Assembly (NCBI GenBank): GCA_001600175.1
Contig: BCJC01000001.1
Coordinates: 310,001-374,000 of the forward strand
DNA from: Erythrobasidium yunnanense
Lineage: Eukaryota; Basidiomycota; Cystobasidiomycetes; Erythrobasidiales; Erythrobasidiaceae
Length of the DNA stretch: 64,000 bases
Direction of reading: 5' to 3'
Notes under the pieces: model-generated
What the model was told of the DNA's origin: nothing
Databases searched by the model: none
What the model saw: the letters and a program-made list of their open reading frames with translations, nothing else
Part shown: in pieces, positions 1-11,500 of the stretch
Layout: each line of letters starts with the position of its first letter
How positions within the stretch are numbered: the first letter of the stretch is position 1
Made by a program: the position numbers and the translations under genes

Positions 1-542
1 AGGATAGTGAAGATGATGGGGCTCACATCGAACTTCGATTAGCCCTTGCGAACCTGGGACGGCAGTGCTGTATGGATGGCCTACTTGGCCTCTCCAGGCG
101 TGGATGTCTACTGCTGATCGGCGACGACTTTGCTGATGTAGACCTTGCGGAGCATTCGTGACCTTCTTTGACTTCTTCTGTACCGGAGCCTTGATAACCA
201 CTTCAATCGGCGTAAGAGATGCTAGCCTTTTCCAAGCTGACTCAAGAAGCTCCACGCGTCTTCCGCCTAGCTCGCAGTAGAAGCCGACATCGTCGATGAC
301 AATGGTTTTTCCACGCGCCAGGCCAAGGTCGGAGACGACCGTTCGCTTTGCTTCCTGGGTTGCCGGAACAGAGAAGTCAGACATTGGTTCCAAAGCTTGG
401 CAAGGGTTGATAACCTCACCTCAAGATCTGCACACCATGCCAAGCAGAACTCCTTCCCTTGCCAATTGATGAGCATGTAGTCGTGCTGCACCTGAAGCTG
501 CCTGCCGGCCATGGACACAGAGGGGCCGTGAGCCTGAGCCAT
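1..542 (-). CDS. Unknown protein, 3' end cut by left window edge
   Basis: I do not recognise this protein. Two exons are visible: 542-420 and 354 to the window edge, joined in phase 0 across a 65-nt intron (gtgagg donor, cccag acceptor). The second exon stays open to base 1, so the C-terminus lies outside the window. The visible part begins MAQAHGPSVS, then a hydrophobic stretch ending in NWQGKEFCLAW. After the junction comes a segment with GLARGKTIVIDDVGFYCELG and then a basic patch (QKKSKK). The sequence looks like a folded small domain rather than low complexity. The start was chosen as the first ATG after an A/T-rich leader. Both ends of the intron are canonical, and the frame is free of stops over 118 codons of exon 2. 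Confidence 0.6.
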
Positions 543-1767
543 CGCGATTGCTAAGTTTCGGTGAGAGGGAGGGGAGCTGCTGTTGCTTGGAAGAAGAGAT
601 GAAATATCGCATGAGTCGTGGGCTTGCTGCTTCGCACTCTCAATCGGCTATTCTGGACTCCGTAATTACAATTTACGGGTCAAGGGTCTGTCTGGCCTGT
701 GATTGTCGGACTAGGCTTCGTCAAGCAGTTGTAGAATGGACAAGGATCGTTTGCGATTGAACTCGAACTGCCCAGGTTGGACAAAAAGGCTGTGGCTTTG
801 AAGCTTTCTGCCTCGTCAACGTCTGACAGGTGAAGCCAGAAAAGGGCTGTCGACCATACACACAGCCGTCACCAGAGCAAGTCGCTGGGAATGAGGAGGA
901 TGCTGACAGCAAGGAGATGAGCTGATGCGAAGGTGCGCGAAGCCAACCTGCATCTGCCTTCAGCCCTTAAGCAATCTGGGCCAAAAGCTTGACCAGATCC
1001 GGCGCCAGGACCTGCGTCAAACAGCACTACCCGACCGTTACAGGAAGTTTGAGGAGGTGCGCGTGCGTTCAACAGCGTTAGCGCTCTGGACTTCCGAGAG
1101 CATTACGAGGCCGGTAGAAGCCCGACGAAGCTTCAGTGATGCTGAGTGACGATGCTATTCCGAATTGAATGGATGGTGATGGCGGTCTTTCCGGTGCATC
1201 TTGCCTGTTGTGCAGGACGGCCCGCGACGAACGAACAACTGGCAAGCCAGGGAGCTTCGCCAGCAACTGGCCCTTTGCTTGTCCGTCGTAAGCTGTCGCA
1301 ACGGTATTGTGAGGCTCGAATAGACCGTGGAGCCATTTACGATTTCCTCTAAGATCAAGATCATCGGTCGAAGCTAAGAGCAAGACGAAGATGGTACGAG
1401 AAAGTCATGTTGGTACACAAGGCCAGCATGTTTTTGTGTTACATAACGAGAGACAGTCAATGAGCTGTGATAATTCTTCCTCTTTGCCATCGAGAGGGAT
1501 GGTAGATGGCACGGCTTCCGAAGCCTAGGCTTCACCATCGCTGTTGCCCGAAGAGATGTCACTTTGGTCAGAGCTGACACTCAGACCTCTGTTACGCCAG
1601 TTCCAAGCAGTCCTGACGTTTAGCGACTGCTTCTGTCGAAGGAAGCCAGCGGGAGAGGCCACATCGACATCTGTGGACATGCGAGGGCGATGCGTCTTGA
1701 AAGTCGGTACTCGAGGGCTGAGGACAGGCTTGGCAGTGACGGCTGTAAATCAAGGCTCAGTATTGGG
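543..1767. other. Intergenic stretch, no gene supported
   Basis: About 1.2 kb between two minus-strand genes. Short open frames exist on both strands (for instance about 100 codons around 1078-1383 minus), but none has a good start, a splice partner or a protein-like composition. No tRNA boxes or repeats were recognised. It probably holds the promoter of the left gene and the 3' UTR of the right one. Confidence 0.4.
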
Positions 1768-2489
1768 TTAGACAGTGATCTCAGAGTATCGCCTACTTGT
1801 GTACGGAATGATGCCCTGTGCTTGTAGTTCCTCCTTTGGTGCATATCGGAACTTGAAGACAGCTTGGGGTGAGTCATCTCTCCAGTACCATGTCCACAAT
1901 TTGGAAGCGCTAGGACGAGTCGTAGGGGGTGCCAGTACAGGGTGATTTTTCGATGCGTCCTCAGCGGGAGTCTCACCGCCAGCAGTGGTCGAAGGAGCAG
2001 CCGCCGTAGTTGCCGGAATGTCGCTGGTCGCTTCGGCAAAGTGGCATAGATGGATCGACAATGTGATAGTGCCTCTGAGCGCGGATAGGTCTTCGGGATT
2101 GTTGGACCAGGCAAATTCCCTGAAGCGTGTTCCGTCTTGACTGATACGCATAGCACGTACTTTGACGATACCTCGTGTCTTGCGCATCTCAAGAGGAGGC
2201 CTAGCATCCGTTCTTCAGTCAGCCGGGTCTTACTGTGCAGCCTCGAAAGGGTGACTCACCCTCCCCATTGTTCGACGACCTGCATGCCATCATCACTTGT
2301 AATAGTCAGCTTCCACGCCATGTCGTAGTCCTCGACCGGGATGTGATCGTAGCGCAAGCTGAAAGCTTCACCAGGTCTGGCTGCTACATAGCTCGAAGCG
2401 GTGATCTCCTCGGCAGTAGGTGCATGTTCAGGTACTTTGAGAGTCGTAGCAGTCTCTAACCAGGCTCTGGCTCCGTTCAGGACAGGCAT
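1768..2489 (-). CDS. DUF7918-like fungal protein
   Basis: Two exons, 2489-2260 and 2200-1768, are joined across a 59-nt intron (gtgagt donor, gctag acceptor) to give about 220 aa. The joined protein contains the run WGGPPLEMRKTRGIVKVRA. Near the C-terminus it has a motif of the form FKFRYAPKEELQAQGIIP. A YRS-x2-L-x3-GII-P signature of this kind closes the fungal DUF7918 domain, a widespread family of unknown function with frequent lineage-specific copies. The N-terminal part has the usual beta-rich pattern (AARPGEAFSLRYDHIP). A Thr/Ala/Pro-rich insert sits between the two conserved parts. The family call rests on pattern memory, not a search. Confidence 0.65.
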
Positions 2490-3915
2490 GTTGCGGATAC
2501 GATCTTGTTTGAGGTGTGCGAGAGGCTGCTTTTCACCTTCAGGTGGACTTTGTCGGGGCTGTGCTAACCAATGACTTGAGTTCAGAGTCTTGACAGACGG
2601 AGTATACGATGCGAGCTAGCTCGTTATCGTTCAGGAGAGGCAGACAAGACTGGCTTGTCGAGTTTTGTGGGCTTTGAGAGCTGAAGAGAGAGTAAAAAGC
2701 GGTCAAAGACGGCTCTTTAAAGCAGGCAGCAGGTTCGACTGTAGGCTCAGCGCTGCTCACAACCGGTTGGCCCTTAAAGTCCGGCCTTCAAAGGGTGAGC
2801 GGGGTCAACCCTTGAGTACTTTAGGCTTCGTACCGGTGCAATTGTGAGTGGGAGTGGTGTAGTCGCTTAGAGGGTGACGTAGTCTGCTGCAGCGGTCAAA
2901 TTAGCGAGTCCGCGCAGGTCAGATAGCTTGCCAAACCAGCAGGCTGCAAAGGTTCATTGAGCAAGGCCGAGCCTTCATAATGCCAGTGCAGTATATCTTT
3001 GGACAGAAGAGAAGGCGGATGGTCTGTAAGTTGCGACGCGCAGTCAACTCTGGAGTCTCTGGTCGGTCTTCGGCTTGCTCGCAATTCGAGCCTATTTCCT
3101 TGGTGCAGCATACAGCCAAAGCTGGTCTCTTTCTTCATCTTCATCTGTCTTCAAGGATATGGCGTATACGATATTCTGATGATGAACGACGGCTCTGTCT
3201 AACGTTTGAAGGCCTCCATGATCCATCCGGCTCCTGAATCTGCCGATACGAGGCAGCTCAGCCAGCCAGTGTTTGCAGCAGAGCGAATCAGAGTGTGCTT
3301 GAAACACTGACATTAGCAAGAATCAGCAAGTTTGGCCAATTGATCAGAAGGCACCATGAAAGCACTCTGCGAAGCGGCCATCTCAAAATCAGACCTGCCA
3401 CAAGCTGGTACGCACCTGAAGACGATGCTGTAGCAGTGTTACGGAACCAAGGTATCTCTCACACCCAAGCGCGCTGCATTAGCACTGCCCATCTTTTCCT
3501 TCCCTTGCTCTTCATCCCCTCCCTGCACTTGATACCCCAGCCTTGAAACATACCTAACACATGACACACTCTAGCAAGGCTGAAAGCAACGGTCAAGACG
3601 GCTCTGATAGCAGCGAGGACGAGGAGGCTTTGCAAGAGGCTGTCTTCGCAGGCTACGATGCTGAATAGATAGTTCAGGTATGTCTTCTCGTAGAGCATGC
3701 TTCTTCCAAGCCGAGCCGTCCTAATGTACCTGAAAACTACCTTCATAACGAGGTACGAGGCCCAGATAGCTTTTATTAAAGATGATAGGCACGCGACAGT
3801 AAGAATGTTGTATGCGTTGTCCTGCAACTGCGATAGACTACTCTGCTTTGACTGTACAATTTCGAAATTTCTCTTCAACTCATCCAGTCGCGTCGCTTGT
3901 TTACGCCTACCAACC
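2490..3915. other. Intergenic stretch with one small ORF
   Basis: Divergent promoter region between the DUF7918 gene (minus) and the VRQ-box gene (plus). The only notable item is a 35-codon ORF at 3561-3668 plus (MTHSSKAES start, Asp/Glu/Ser-rich, ending FAGYDAE). It could be an upstream ORF, a separate microprotein or chance. A 58-codon open stretch at about 3280-3453 plus ends at a possible gtatct donor, but I could not link it to other exons. Confidence 0.35.
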
Positions 3916-4751
3916 ATGTCGTCTACATTCACGCACAAACCGCTGGGCGATGATCCCAAAGAATGGAAGTACGAGATAGGGCTGCTAGCAGCGTCCGCAA
4001 ACGTCGTGTTCACTATGGAGACGTTGCTACAATTCCTCAAAAGTCTGGATATACAAGTGTCGCCAAATTACACAGAACTCAAGTCGCTGCCCAAGTATGC
4101 GCAGTTTGGCAAGCTGGACGCAGCGCAACAGGCTGTAGCTGCTTCAAGTCAGAGCGTTGCGCAAGGTAGGCCAATTTCAGGCGTCAAAACACCAGAAAAG
4201 CGTGACTGACGCTCAGTCCTAGATGCACCCGTAGCCGCTCAAGAACAGCCTAGCCAGCAACATCAGCAGCTTCCTCCTCATCAGGCTCCGGCTCAGGCCT
4301 CTGTCGCGCCTGCTGTATCTGCAAACGATGGCCAAGCAATCGCTCCAGCACCCCTCGTCTCTCCCATAGAAGGCTTTGTACCGACTAGGAAAGTCAGACA
4401 GGAGATTGGAGGCGGATCCAGAGCTATTGCTGCTGCATTGTTTGGAAACGACGATGAAGACGAGCCCGTGCCGTCACGCCCTGTCAACCCAACGCCGGCT
4501 ACTGCTACATCTGCACACCATCAAGGTATGCTAGGCATTTGCATACTTCCATGACTCCACACTCATATATATCGTGTCGCAGTTCCTGAAGACAATGGTA
4601 CCTTGACGTCTCCTATTCCGGGCTTCGTTCCTACCAGACGCGTCCGCCAGCTCATAGGTAAAGTATTTCTTTCGTTGTGGTGTCATGATGCATCTGCCGA
4701 CGCTTCCATCCAGGCGGCGGCTCTGCAGGCGTTGCTGCCATCTTCTCGTGA
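3916..4751 (+). CDS. Protein with repeated TR-VRQ-IGGGS boxes (SPIRAL1/HN1-like motif?)
   Basis: Four exons (3916-4165, 4217-4525, 4583-4657, 4714-4751) encode 223 aa. The N-terminal 80 residues look folded (MSSTFTHKPLGDDPKEWKYE start), followed by a Gln/Pro/Ala-rich linker. Two copies of a box then follow: GFVPTRKVRQEIGGGS with AALFG, and GFVPTRRVRQLIGGGS with AAIFS at the very C-terminus. Each box starts after Ile-Glu or Pro-Ile. The shape resembles the R-V-x-x-P-G-G-x-S-x-x-x-F box of plant SPIRAL1 and animal HN1/JPT proteins, which bind microtubules, but here Ile-Gly-Gly replaces Pro-Gly-Gly. That relationship is inference. The exact second copy across an intron supports the splice model. 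Intron 1 has a tandem acceptor (ctcag/tcctag), so two isoforms differing by two residues are possible. Confidence 0.7.
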
Positions 4752-4905
4752 CCGGAAGCCAAGTGCTGGCTCTTACAGTCCTCGATATCTCGTTCGCATG
4801 CGCTGCTGCAGTCATTCTTCTTTGTCATGTACCTGCATTAGCAATGCTGCAATGCATCCTTCGTTCTCAGACTTCTGTTCAGAGCAATGTTGTCTCTGCT
4901 CCGCT

Positions 4906-5979
4906 ATGGCTGCTGAATCTGAATCTCGACCTGCGCTTGCGCGAAGCAACACTAACACCCATGCCCACAAGACGAATAGTGTCCCCACCTCTACCCTTCC
5001 TCTGAATCAAGACACCGGCAAACCTGTCGCATCTTTGCCTACAAACTCGTATACACTGCGTCAGACTTCTCAGCTCGAGTCCCTCCTCACCATTGTCCGA
5101 GACGTCAATACACAGCGTGGAGAGTTCATCTTCTATTCAGATAGGATCATCAGACTTCTCGTCGAAGAAGGCCTGAATCATTTGCCCGTGGTCGATAAAG
5201 CGGTCCAGACACCAACCGGAGCTACGTACAATGGAGTCGGCTTCTGCGGGAAGATCGCAGGCGTCTCCATCATGAGAGCGGGTGAGGCCATGGAGGCTGG
5301 GTTGCGTGAATGTGCGAGGTAGGTCAGATAGGTTTAGTTCCGACTTGGCGATATTCTGATGCTTCAATATATGCAGGTCCGTCCGTATAGGCAAGATTCT
5401 CATACAGAGGGTATGTTTTGAAGCGTATGCGAGCGATTATGGGATACTGACCATATCATTGAATTGGCAGGACGAAGAAACTGCTCTGCCCAAATTGTCA
5501 GTCTTGCTATATCTCGCCGGTAACTAACCATCACTAATGAGTACAACAGGTTCTACGCCAAGATGCCAGAGGATATAGCCGAGCGATGGGTCCTCCTGCT
5601 AGATCCCATGCTTGGTAAGTTCCGACTTCTCCACAATCTCACCCGCTAGAACATTGGCTGACTGCATCTGTATGCCTTCAGCAACCGGAGGATCAGCTAT
5701 GAAAGCGATAGAGGTCCTGCTTGAACAAGGCGTTCATGAAGACCGTATTATCTTCCTCAACCTGATCGCCTCGCCGGAAGGTCTCGAGAACGTATGCAAT
5801 ACGTATAAGAAGGTCAAGGTCATTTCTGCATGGGTGGATCATCAGCTGGACGAAAAGAAGTGAGTTCATGGATCTGATCAGCCAGTCTCGGACCGTCTGA
5901 TGTGCGGACTTTCTGGTTTGTCAGATTCATCAGTCCCGGTCTGGGCGACTTCGGCGACCGATACTTCACATCTGGTTAA
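4906..5979 (+). CDS. FUR1: Uracil phosphoribosyltransferase
   Basis: Converts uracil and PRPP to UMP in the pyrimidine salvage pathway, in the cytosol. Six exons (4906-5318, 5377-5410, 5471-5496, 5550-5614, 5682-5859, 5925-5979) give 256 aa, close to fungal family length. Visible motifs: RIIRLLVEEGLNHLP, GVSIMRAGEAMEAGLRE, GKILIQRDEETA, FYAKMPEDI, the PRPP-binding loop DPMLATGGSA (split by the fourth intron) and the C-terminal signature SPGLGDFGDRYF. The first 60 residues are a Ser/Thr/Asn-rich extension before the conserved core begins at LRQTSQLESLLT. An upstream in-frame ATG at about 4852 exists, but MAAESES has the better context. The gene starts about 150 bp after the stop of the preceding plus-strand gene. 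Confidence 0.93.
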
Positions 5980-6272
5980 CTATAAACAGAGAGGGATTGG
6001 CTTGATTATATTCTGTTACATGCGCATCGCCGTATAGGGAGCAATTTTTTTAGTCGAAATTGCCAGTCTAGTCGAAGTTAAGACTGAAGAAGCTGTAACA
6101 CAGAAAGAACAGCGCTTTAAGCGAGGTCCTCTACTACCGGTGCTCGAAGTGTGTCCCATCAAAGCGGGTCATATCTACTGGCAGAGCCTGCAATGTGCCT
6201 GCTCGTGCACCAAGGGCCGTATGTATAAAAATGATGCATGGTATATTCTGCTGCCAGTGCATTGGAAGCCGT

Positions 6273-7269
6273 CTAGTATCTGTCTCCTCCTCGACCGCCT
6301 CCGCCGAATCGGCTGGAGCCGCCTTGCCTGTCACCACCTCTGCTGAAACCGCCGTCTCTGCTGAATCCGCCTCTGTCTGATCGACCAAAGTCTCTTCTAG
6401 GAGGTCTGTCGCCAAAGTCTCCACGGTCTCTACCGAAGCCACTTCTGTCGCTTCCGAAGCTTCTGTCGCGGTTGCCGAATCCGCCTGATCTGCCACCGAA
6501 GCTTGCTCTCTCTGGTCGCGGACCCCTCTCTGCCTCGAAACCAATCTTGGGAGCGACACCCTCCATGGTCCAGCCCTCTAGAATCTTCTTCTCCAGAGCC
6601 TCTTTGACCTGAGTAGCCTTCTCGACCGACTCGAATTGCAAGAACCCGAATCCTCTGTTGACTGTAGGTGGTGCACCAGTCTCAAAGTCTGCTCGTCCAG
6701 GAATTAGACGGACTTCGCTGGCTCCTAACGGTGTGCCAAGGCTATCGGCGAGCAGCTCTCCAAGAGCTTCGCTGTCAAGGTGTGTAGGGATGTTTCCGAA
6801 GAAGAGGGTGTTGCTAGGCTCTTTTGCGCGGGGCGGCGAATCGTCTCTGGCCAGAGCAAAATCGCATCGAATATTTCTGCCATCGAGGAAGCTGTTGTTC
6901 AGGGCGTTCAAGGCCTTCTGTGCGCTGTCTTCGCTGTCAAACTCGATGTATCCAAAGCTGTAGAACGCCAACAAGGTCAGGAGAATCCACGATATCTCGG
7001 TCAGCCTTCTTCTCGAGTAGATACGCGAATTTCACCAACCCTTTGCTTCGCCCTGTTGCTCTATCTGTGATGATTCGAGTGTTCTCTACGTGGCCGTACT
7101 CCTGGAAAGGCTCTTGCAGCGCTGCTCTTGACGTATCATAGTTCAAACCGCCAACGAAGAGGACTTTGGAGCGAGTCTCCTGGAAAAGCTGGGCAGACAG
7201 CGAGAACGACCGCGCGACAGGTCGCACAAGCGATGAAGGTGCGCGAGTGAAAAGGCTCAGGAAAGACAT
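6273..7269 (-). CDS. Two-RRM, RGG-tail RNA-binding protein with mitochondrial-type N-terminus
   Basis: Two exons (7269-7040 and 6957-6273) give 304 aa. The first 30 residues (MSFLSLFTRAPSSLVRPVAR..) lack acids and are rich in Arg, Ser and Leu, as in a mitochondrial presequence. RRM1 shows RNP2 KVLFVGGL and RNP1 SKGFGYIEF, the latter created by the splice junction. RRM2 shows NTLFFGNIP and RGFGFLQF. The C-terminal 75 residues are Gly/Arg/Asp/Phe repeats ending in a run of Gly. The double-RRM plus RGG layout recalls nucleolin/Nsr1, but the presequence points to mitochondrial RNA. An ATG 57 nt upstream in frame would bury the presequence, so I prefer 7269. The donor is gttggt, which is weak. The 3' end converges on FUR1, leaving 293 bp. 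Confidence 0.83.
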
Positions 7270-7366
7270 GATTGTGCGAACAACAGCGAACAAGGCAAAT
7301 TTCAAGATGCCTTCGAAATCCGCCACTACCGCAAGCTATCACTTCGCCCTACTATGCCTATAAATG

Positions 7367-7953
7367 CTAACGTTCGTCGCGCCAACGCTTTATGATGTTC
7401 ATGACCCCTCCACCTTGGTCGTAATCGTCCCATGAATCGGTAGAATCGATGCTCACGTCTGACCTCTTTCGGTGACTGCGCGGTTCGTAATGAGGTCCAG
7501 CTTGAGGGTGTGGTAGTGACCATCGGTTTCTTATTACTGCTCGCAATTCGGCCCAATATCGCATTGTCTCGCTACTGTTACCCTTCCTAGGGTAGCGTTC
7601 CGCCAAGAAGGTCTTCACGACACGTCTGTCGATGTCCCATACTTTGATCTTGCCATAAGCAAGTTCATGAAGCTTGTCTTGGTAGGCTTTCGCGGAAATT
7701 TCCTGAGCTTGCGGATCCAGACCATGCTGTGCCAGGGTATAAAAGATAAGATCAGGTCAGTCCCGTGCATGAGCATGCCAGTACGGGGCACGCAACGTAC
7801 GAGTCTCGTTCTCAACATGTCGTAGTAGCGGTCTGAAGCTTGAGTCAAGGCGTTGTTGATGGCAGAGCTAGATTGACGGGCCAAGCGACGCTGATTGTCA
7901 CCTCGAGAGTTACGGGATCGAGAGGGTGCATTGCTACTTCGCTTGTTGGGCAT
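7367..7953 (-). CDS. Unknown small basic protein
   Basis: Two exons (7953-7801 and 7726-7367), joined in phase 0 over a 74-nt intron (gtacgt donor, gcacag acceptor), give 170 aa. No family was recognised. The N-terminal 30 residues are very basic and Ser/Asn-rich (MPNKRSSNAPSRSRNSRG). The middle looks helical, including a segment AYQDKLHELAYGKIKVWDID followed by RRVVKTFLAERYP. The tail carries basic and acidic patches and ends in IIKRWRDER. The two halves read smoothly across the junction, which supports the model. The stop lies 97 bp from the start of the neighbouring RRM gene on the same strand. Confidence 0.6.
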
Positions 7954-8567
7954 CGCGCAGCTTCAAAGCCGCGGCGTCCAGGTTGGTATTTACAAACGGG
8001 CGATCGCCGCTGCTCAATGTACTTGGACTCGACTAGCACAGCCTGGTGTGCGACATAGTGAGTTATGGGTAGTAGTGGAATATTTGAAGGTCTGCGGTCC
8101 GCAAGCTGGGTGTGCACAGGTGTGTACACTCGCACTCGACTGAGTCCAGACCAGCTTACCAGCTGGTAGGCGGAGCCTCCTGCTTGTTGCTTCGCACGCA
8201 CTAGCTTTTGCTGAACATTAGCAGGAGCCCATTGACGACGGATGAATCAGTATCGAACAGAACAACCTAGTTCCTGCCCTCAGGTTGAACTTGGTTTCGA
8301 GAGGGAGGTACAGCATGGGCAGATGGGACGAAGGGAAGGAGGTTAAGACATGCTTCGCATACAACTTCACCACCTGCTGAAGAAGAAGCCAGGATCTGAA
8401 ACCAATCGGACAGGGACAGAAAGATCCCGGACCCATAATTTGCGAGGACAAGCGCGAAAAATAGCGTCGACAGTAGTGGCATAGCGATGCAGGGATCAGA
8501 GAGTATGGGTTGGAATCGCTTCGACTTCTTGCAGTGCGACTATAGGTCAACAGCCAGTTCTTGAAGT
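7954..8567. other. Divergent promoter region
   Basis: About 610 bp between two genes that start away from each other. Open frames here (for example 8218-8589 minus) have no splice partners and read as chance. No tRNA or repeat recognised. Confidence 0.4.
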
Positions 8568-11500
8568 ATGGCATCTGCTGCGACTTCAAGATCCCGGCTT
8601 CCTACTCCGACATCGTCTGGGACTTCTGCCTTCAAAGTGTCGCATGGGCTGGACGAGCCATCACCAGCAGCTGGAGCATCAAGAAGCAACACCCTACCCA
8701 GCATCAGATCTCTGCGTAAAGCTTTCCAGTTCACCGGAAACAACGGTAGCCAGAAGCGTGCAAGCAGCCTGAATGAAGCAGGTCTTAACTACGTTCCGCA
8801 ATCCAAGCTACATGGCAGCAGCAGTAGCAATACATCCAGAGTCAGCTCACTCCCCAAAAGCCAGTCCGTGACAAGTCTACAGTCTTTCACTGGTCATGCT
8901 GGTGGAAGCAGGGTCGCCAATGCTCCAAGCTTTCTTCCAAGACCACCGAGATCCGTACCCACATCAGCGAATGCTTCACCTGCAACTACTGCTTCTCCCT
9001 TCGTCAATAATGGTAGACGAGGCAGCCTTGCGCCAAGCGAAGGCGAACCTTCATCACCCATAGTCTCTGGGCGGCGGAGATCTTCTTCAGCAAGCGTGCG
9101 CGTACCTGTACCGCGTCTTGAAGTCGAGGATTTGCTACAAGAGCAGCCGCCTAAGCTAGATGCGACTGGGCCGAGTCTTCTAGATCTAGCTCACTCAGAA
9201 GAACAACACGGACTGGAGGATGAGCTGCTTGTCGATCCTCAAGCGTTCGTCGCTCATTTGCGAGAGCAGGGTGCTGGAACCCCACCGCCTATACAACCGC
9301 TTCCAGCGTTACCGTCCGAGGCGATTCGAGGTTCGCCAGAGATGCTGGAGAAGGAGAATACGGAGAAGAGTTGGCTGTCGGTCAGAAATTCCGAGAGCGT
9401 AGATGCCGCCCATGCTCAGGCAGCTGCAGCTGTCTTCAGTCTAAAGGCAGAACAGCCTGCCAAGGGCCGGGTCGTCAGCTATGTCTTTCCTTACGACACG
9501 CACATGCTTAGTGTCTCTCAACAAGATGGAAAGTCTTCTCGGGAAGCGATGCACTTGGCCATCGACGTCGCGACTCCCCCGAAACAACGAAGCGCAAGCC
9601 TGCGTTCAGGTCCTTCGCTAGCACCGGAGCCTGTCATTATGGATAGTCCGTCAAAGAGTCCTGCTATTACAGATGCGGAGCGTCATTTCGATTTCATGGT
9701 AGCTGAAACCGCCAGTATCACCGGTACAAGCGAAGAATCACACCCGATTCAGGCCCAGGCAGACCAGCAAAGCAGGCAAGCAAGTCCGTCAAAGCAGACC
9801 AGTATGGACAGAGAACAAGCTACGGCACTCGATAATTTGCGTAGATCGGCCAGTTCACCTCTGAGCGAACTCGTGGCAAGGCTGTCGCAACATGCTAGTC
9901 CAGACAGGCCAGATACGTTCCCGAACGGATCTACACTCGAGTATTCGCCACAAAGAATGCATGCTAGGCAGCTGCGCGAGGAGGAGGATGATAAGAGCAC
10001 GGAAGCGGGTCACGAAGTGATTGCCTGGCATGCCGATCCTCAATCCATATTCGGTAGTCCTACTCAGGCAGAACACAACGAAGCCGATGTCGCTGACTCT
10101 GCTGATGGGTCAAGCGGTATCAGCGAGGCAGCTCCAGGTCAGTGATCACATTCCTGAGCCGGTCGCGAACGCAGTCAGGACAGCAGTTATTGACAACCCT
10201 CATTTTTTAGGTCCTCGAAAGTCTGTTGACCTTACTTCCCTTCTTGCAACCTCACCATCCGAAGCTGGCGTAATAACGGAGGAGCCGGACATTATGACAC
10301 CCTCCACTACGATGCCTGAATATTCTCAGCAGGATAGAGCGGTATCACCCAAACCTAACATCGAGAAAAGGTGGTCGATTCAGGAAGTCGAGGAGGCCTA
10401 TAAGCGAATGAAGGGTCTTTCTGGAATGAGACGGCCTTCCAATACAGGATCGGCTGCAATGTCTGTCTCGACCACCGAGCACAGTACATCTATGGATGCA
10501 TCATATATACGACAGCTACTCGAGGCTGGAGCCGGCGCTTCGATGGATGCTTCGGATAGGAGCATGTAAGCCGTGCTCACCTCTTGCGATGACAAGTGTT
10601 CGGCTGACATATATGGGTCAGACAACATATGGACAGCATGCACGCCGATGAAGCAGGTGATCGCCTGAGCCCTTTGAGCGTTCAGCGTCGAGCTTCACCA
10701 AGCTTTCATGGCCGCATATCGCCCCGCTCTCTGTCTCCTCATACACAGTCTCCGTCTTTAGGTCGAAGCCAGCGTATCAAGGATCAGGTCTCGGCTTCAG
10801 ACAACTCACCTCACTCCTCTATGGATACCTACTCTACGAATGGCCCATCTACTGGGACATCGGCCGCCCTTACGGCTTCTACAAGCGTTCAGTCATCGCG
10901 TGGGAGCGCAAGCAAGGCTACAGAGACAGCAAGCTTGCAACGCCGTCTCTCATGTCGCAACGAGATAGCTACACCGACCGCGTACGAGAACAGATTGGCT
11001 GCACATCGAGGCAGTGAGAGAGCATCGGTTGCGACTTCGGCAGCAGGCAGCGATGAGACAGGCTGGCAGACGCCAAAGACATCGATGCCTGAAGCGATCT
11101 CGCGCCGACATTCGCAATCATCAGCCGGAGCGGGCGATAGGCGAATAAGCTTGCCCAGGCTCTCGGACAGCAATGGTCTCGCAAACGGCCACGGGTACAT
11201 CTCGACACGCAATAGACGTCCTGTCTCGTACAGCAACTCGTCTACTAGCGTTGAATCGCATGGACAGTATAACGTGCGACGGAGCAACTCTGTCCGCAAC
11301 AATGGCACTGGCGCGCTCTCAACACAAAGCAGCAGCTGGTTCAACGACACTCCACGGACTGTTCGAGCACGACCTGGCATTCCCGGCGACTTTCGCGATA
11401 TGCACGCCAGTCAAGCGCATCGCCGGGAAGACTCAAATAACAGCATGGCTACATCGATCACTGCTGCTGACAGCACGACTGCGTGGAGCGATGCGAAAAG

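Noticed and set aside
1620-2207. 195-codon minus-strand ORF overlapping the DUF7918 exon
   Set aside because: Composition is Ser/Arg/Leu-rich without motifs; the DUF7918 frame over the same bases has a splice partner and a family signature.
3697-3915. Starting the VRQ-box gene at the ATG at 3697
   Set aside because: The extra N-terminal residues are hydrophobic and Cys-rich and unlike the rest; MSSTFTHKP at 3916 starts a plausible folded segment.
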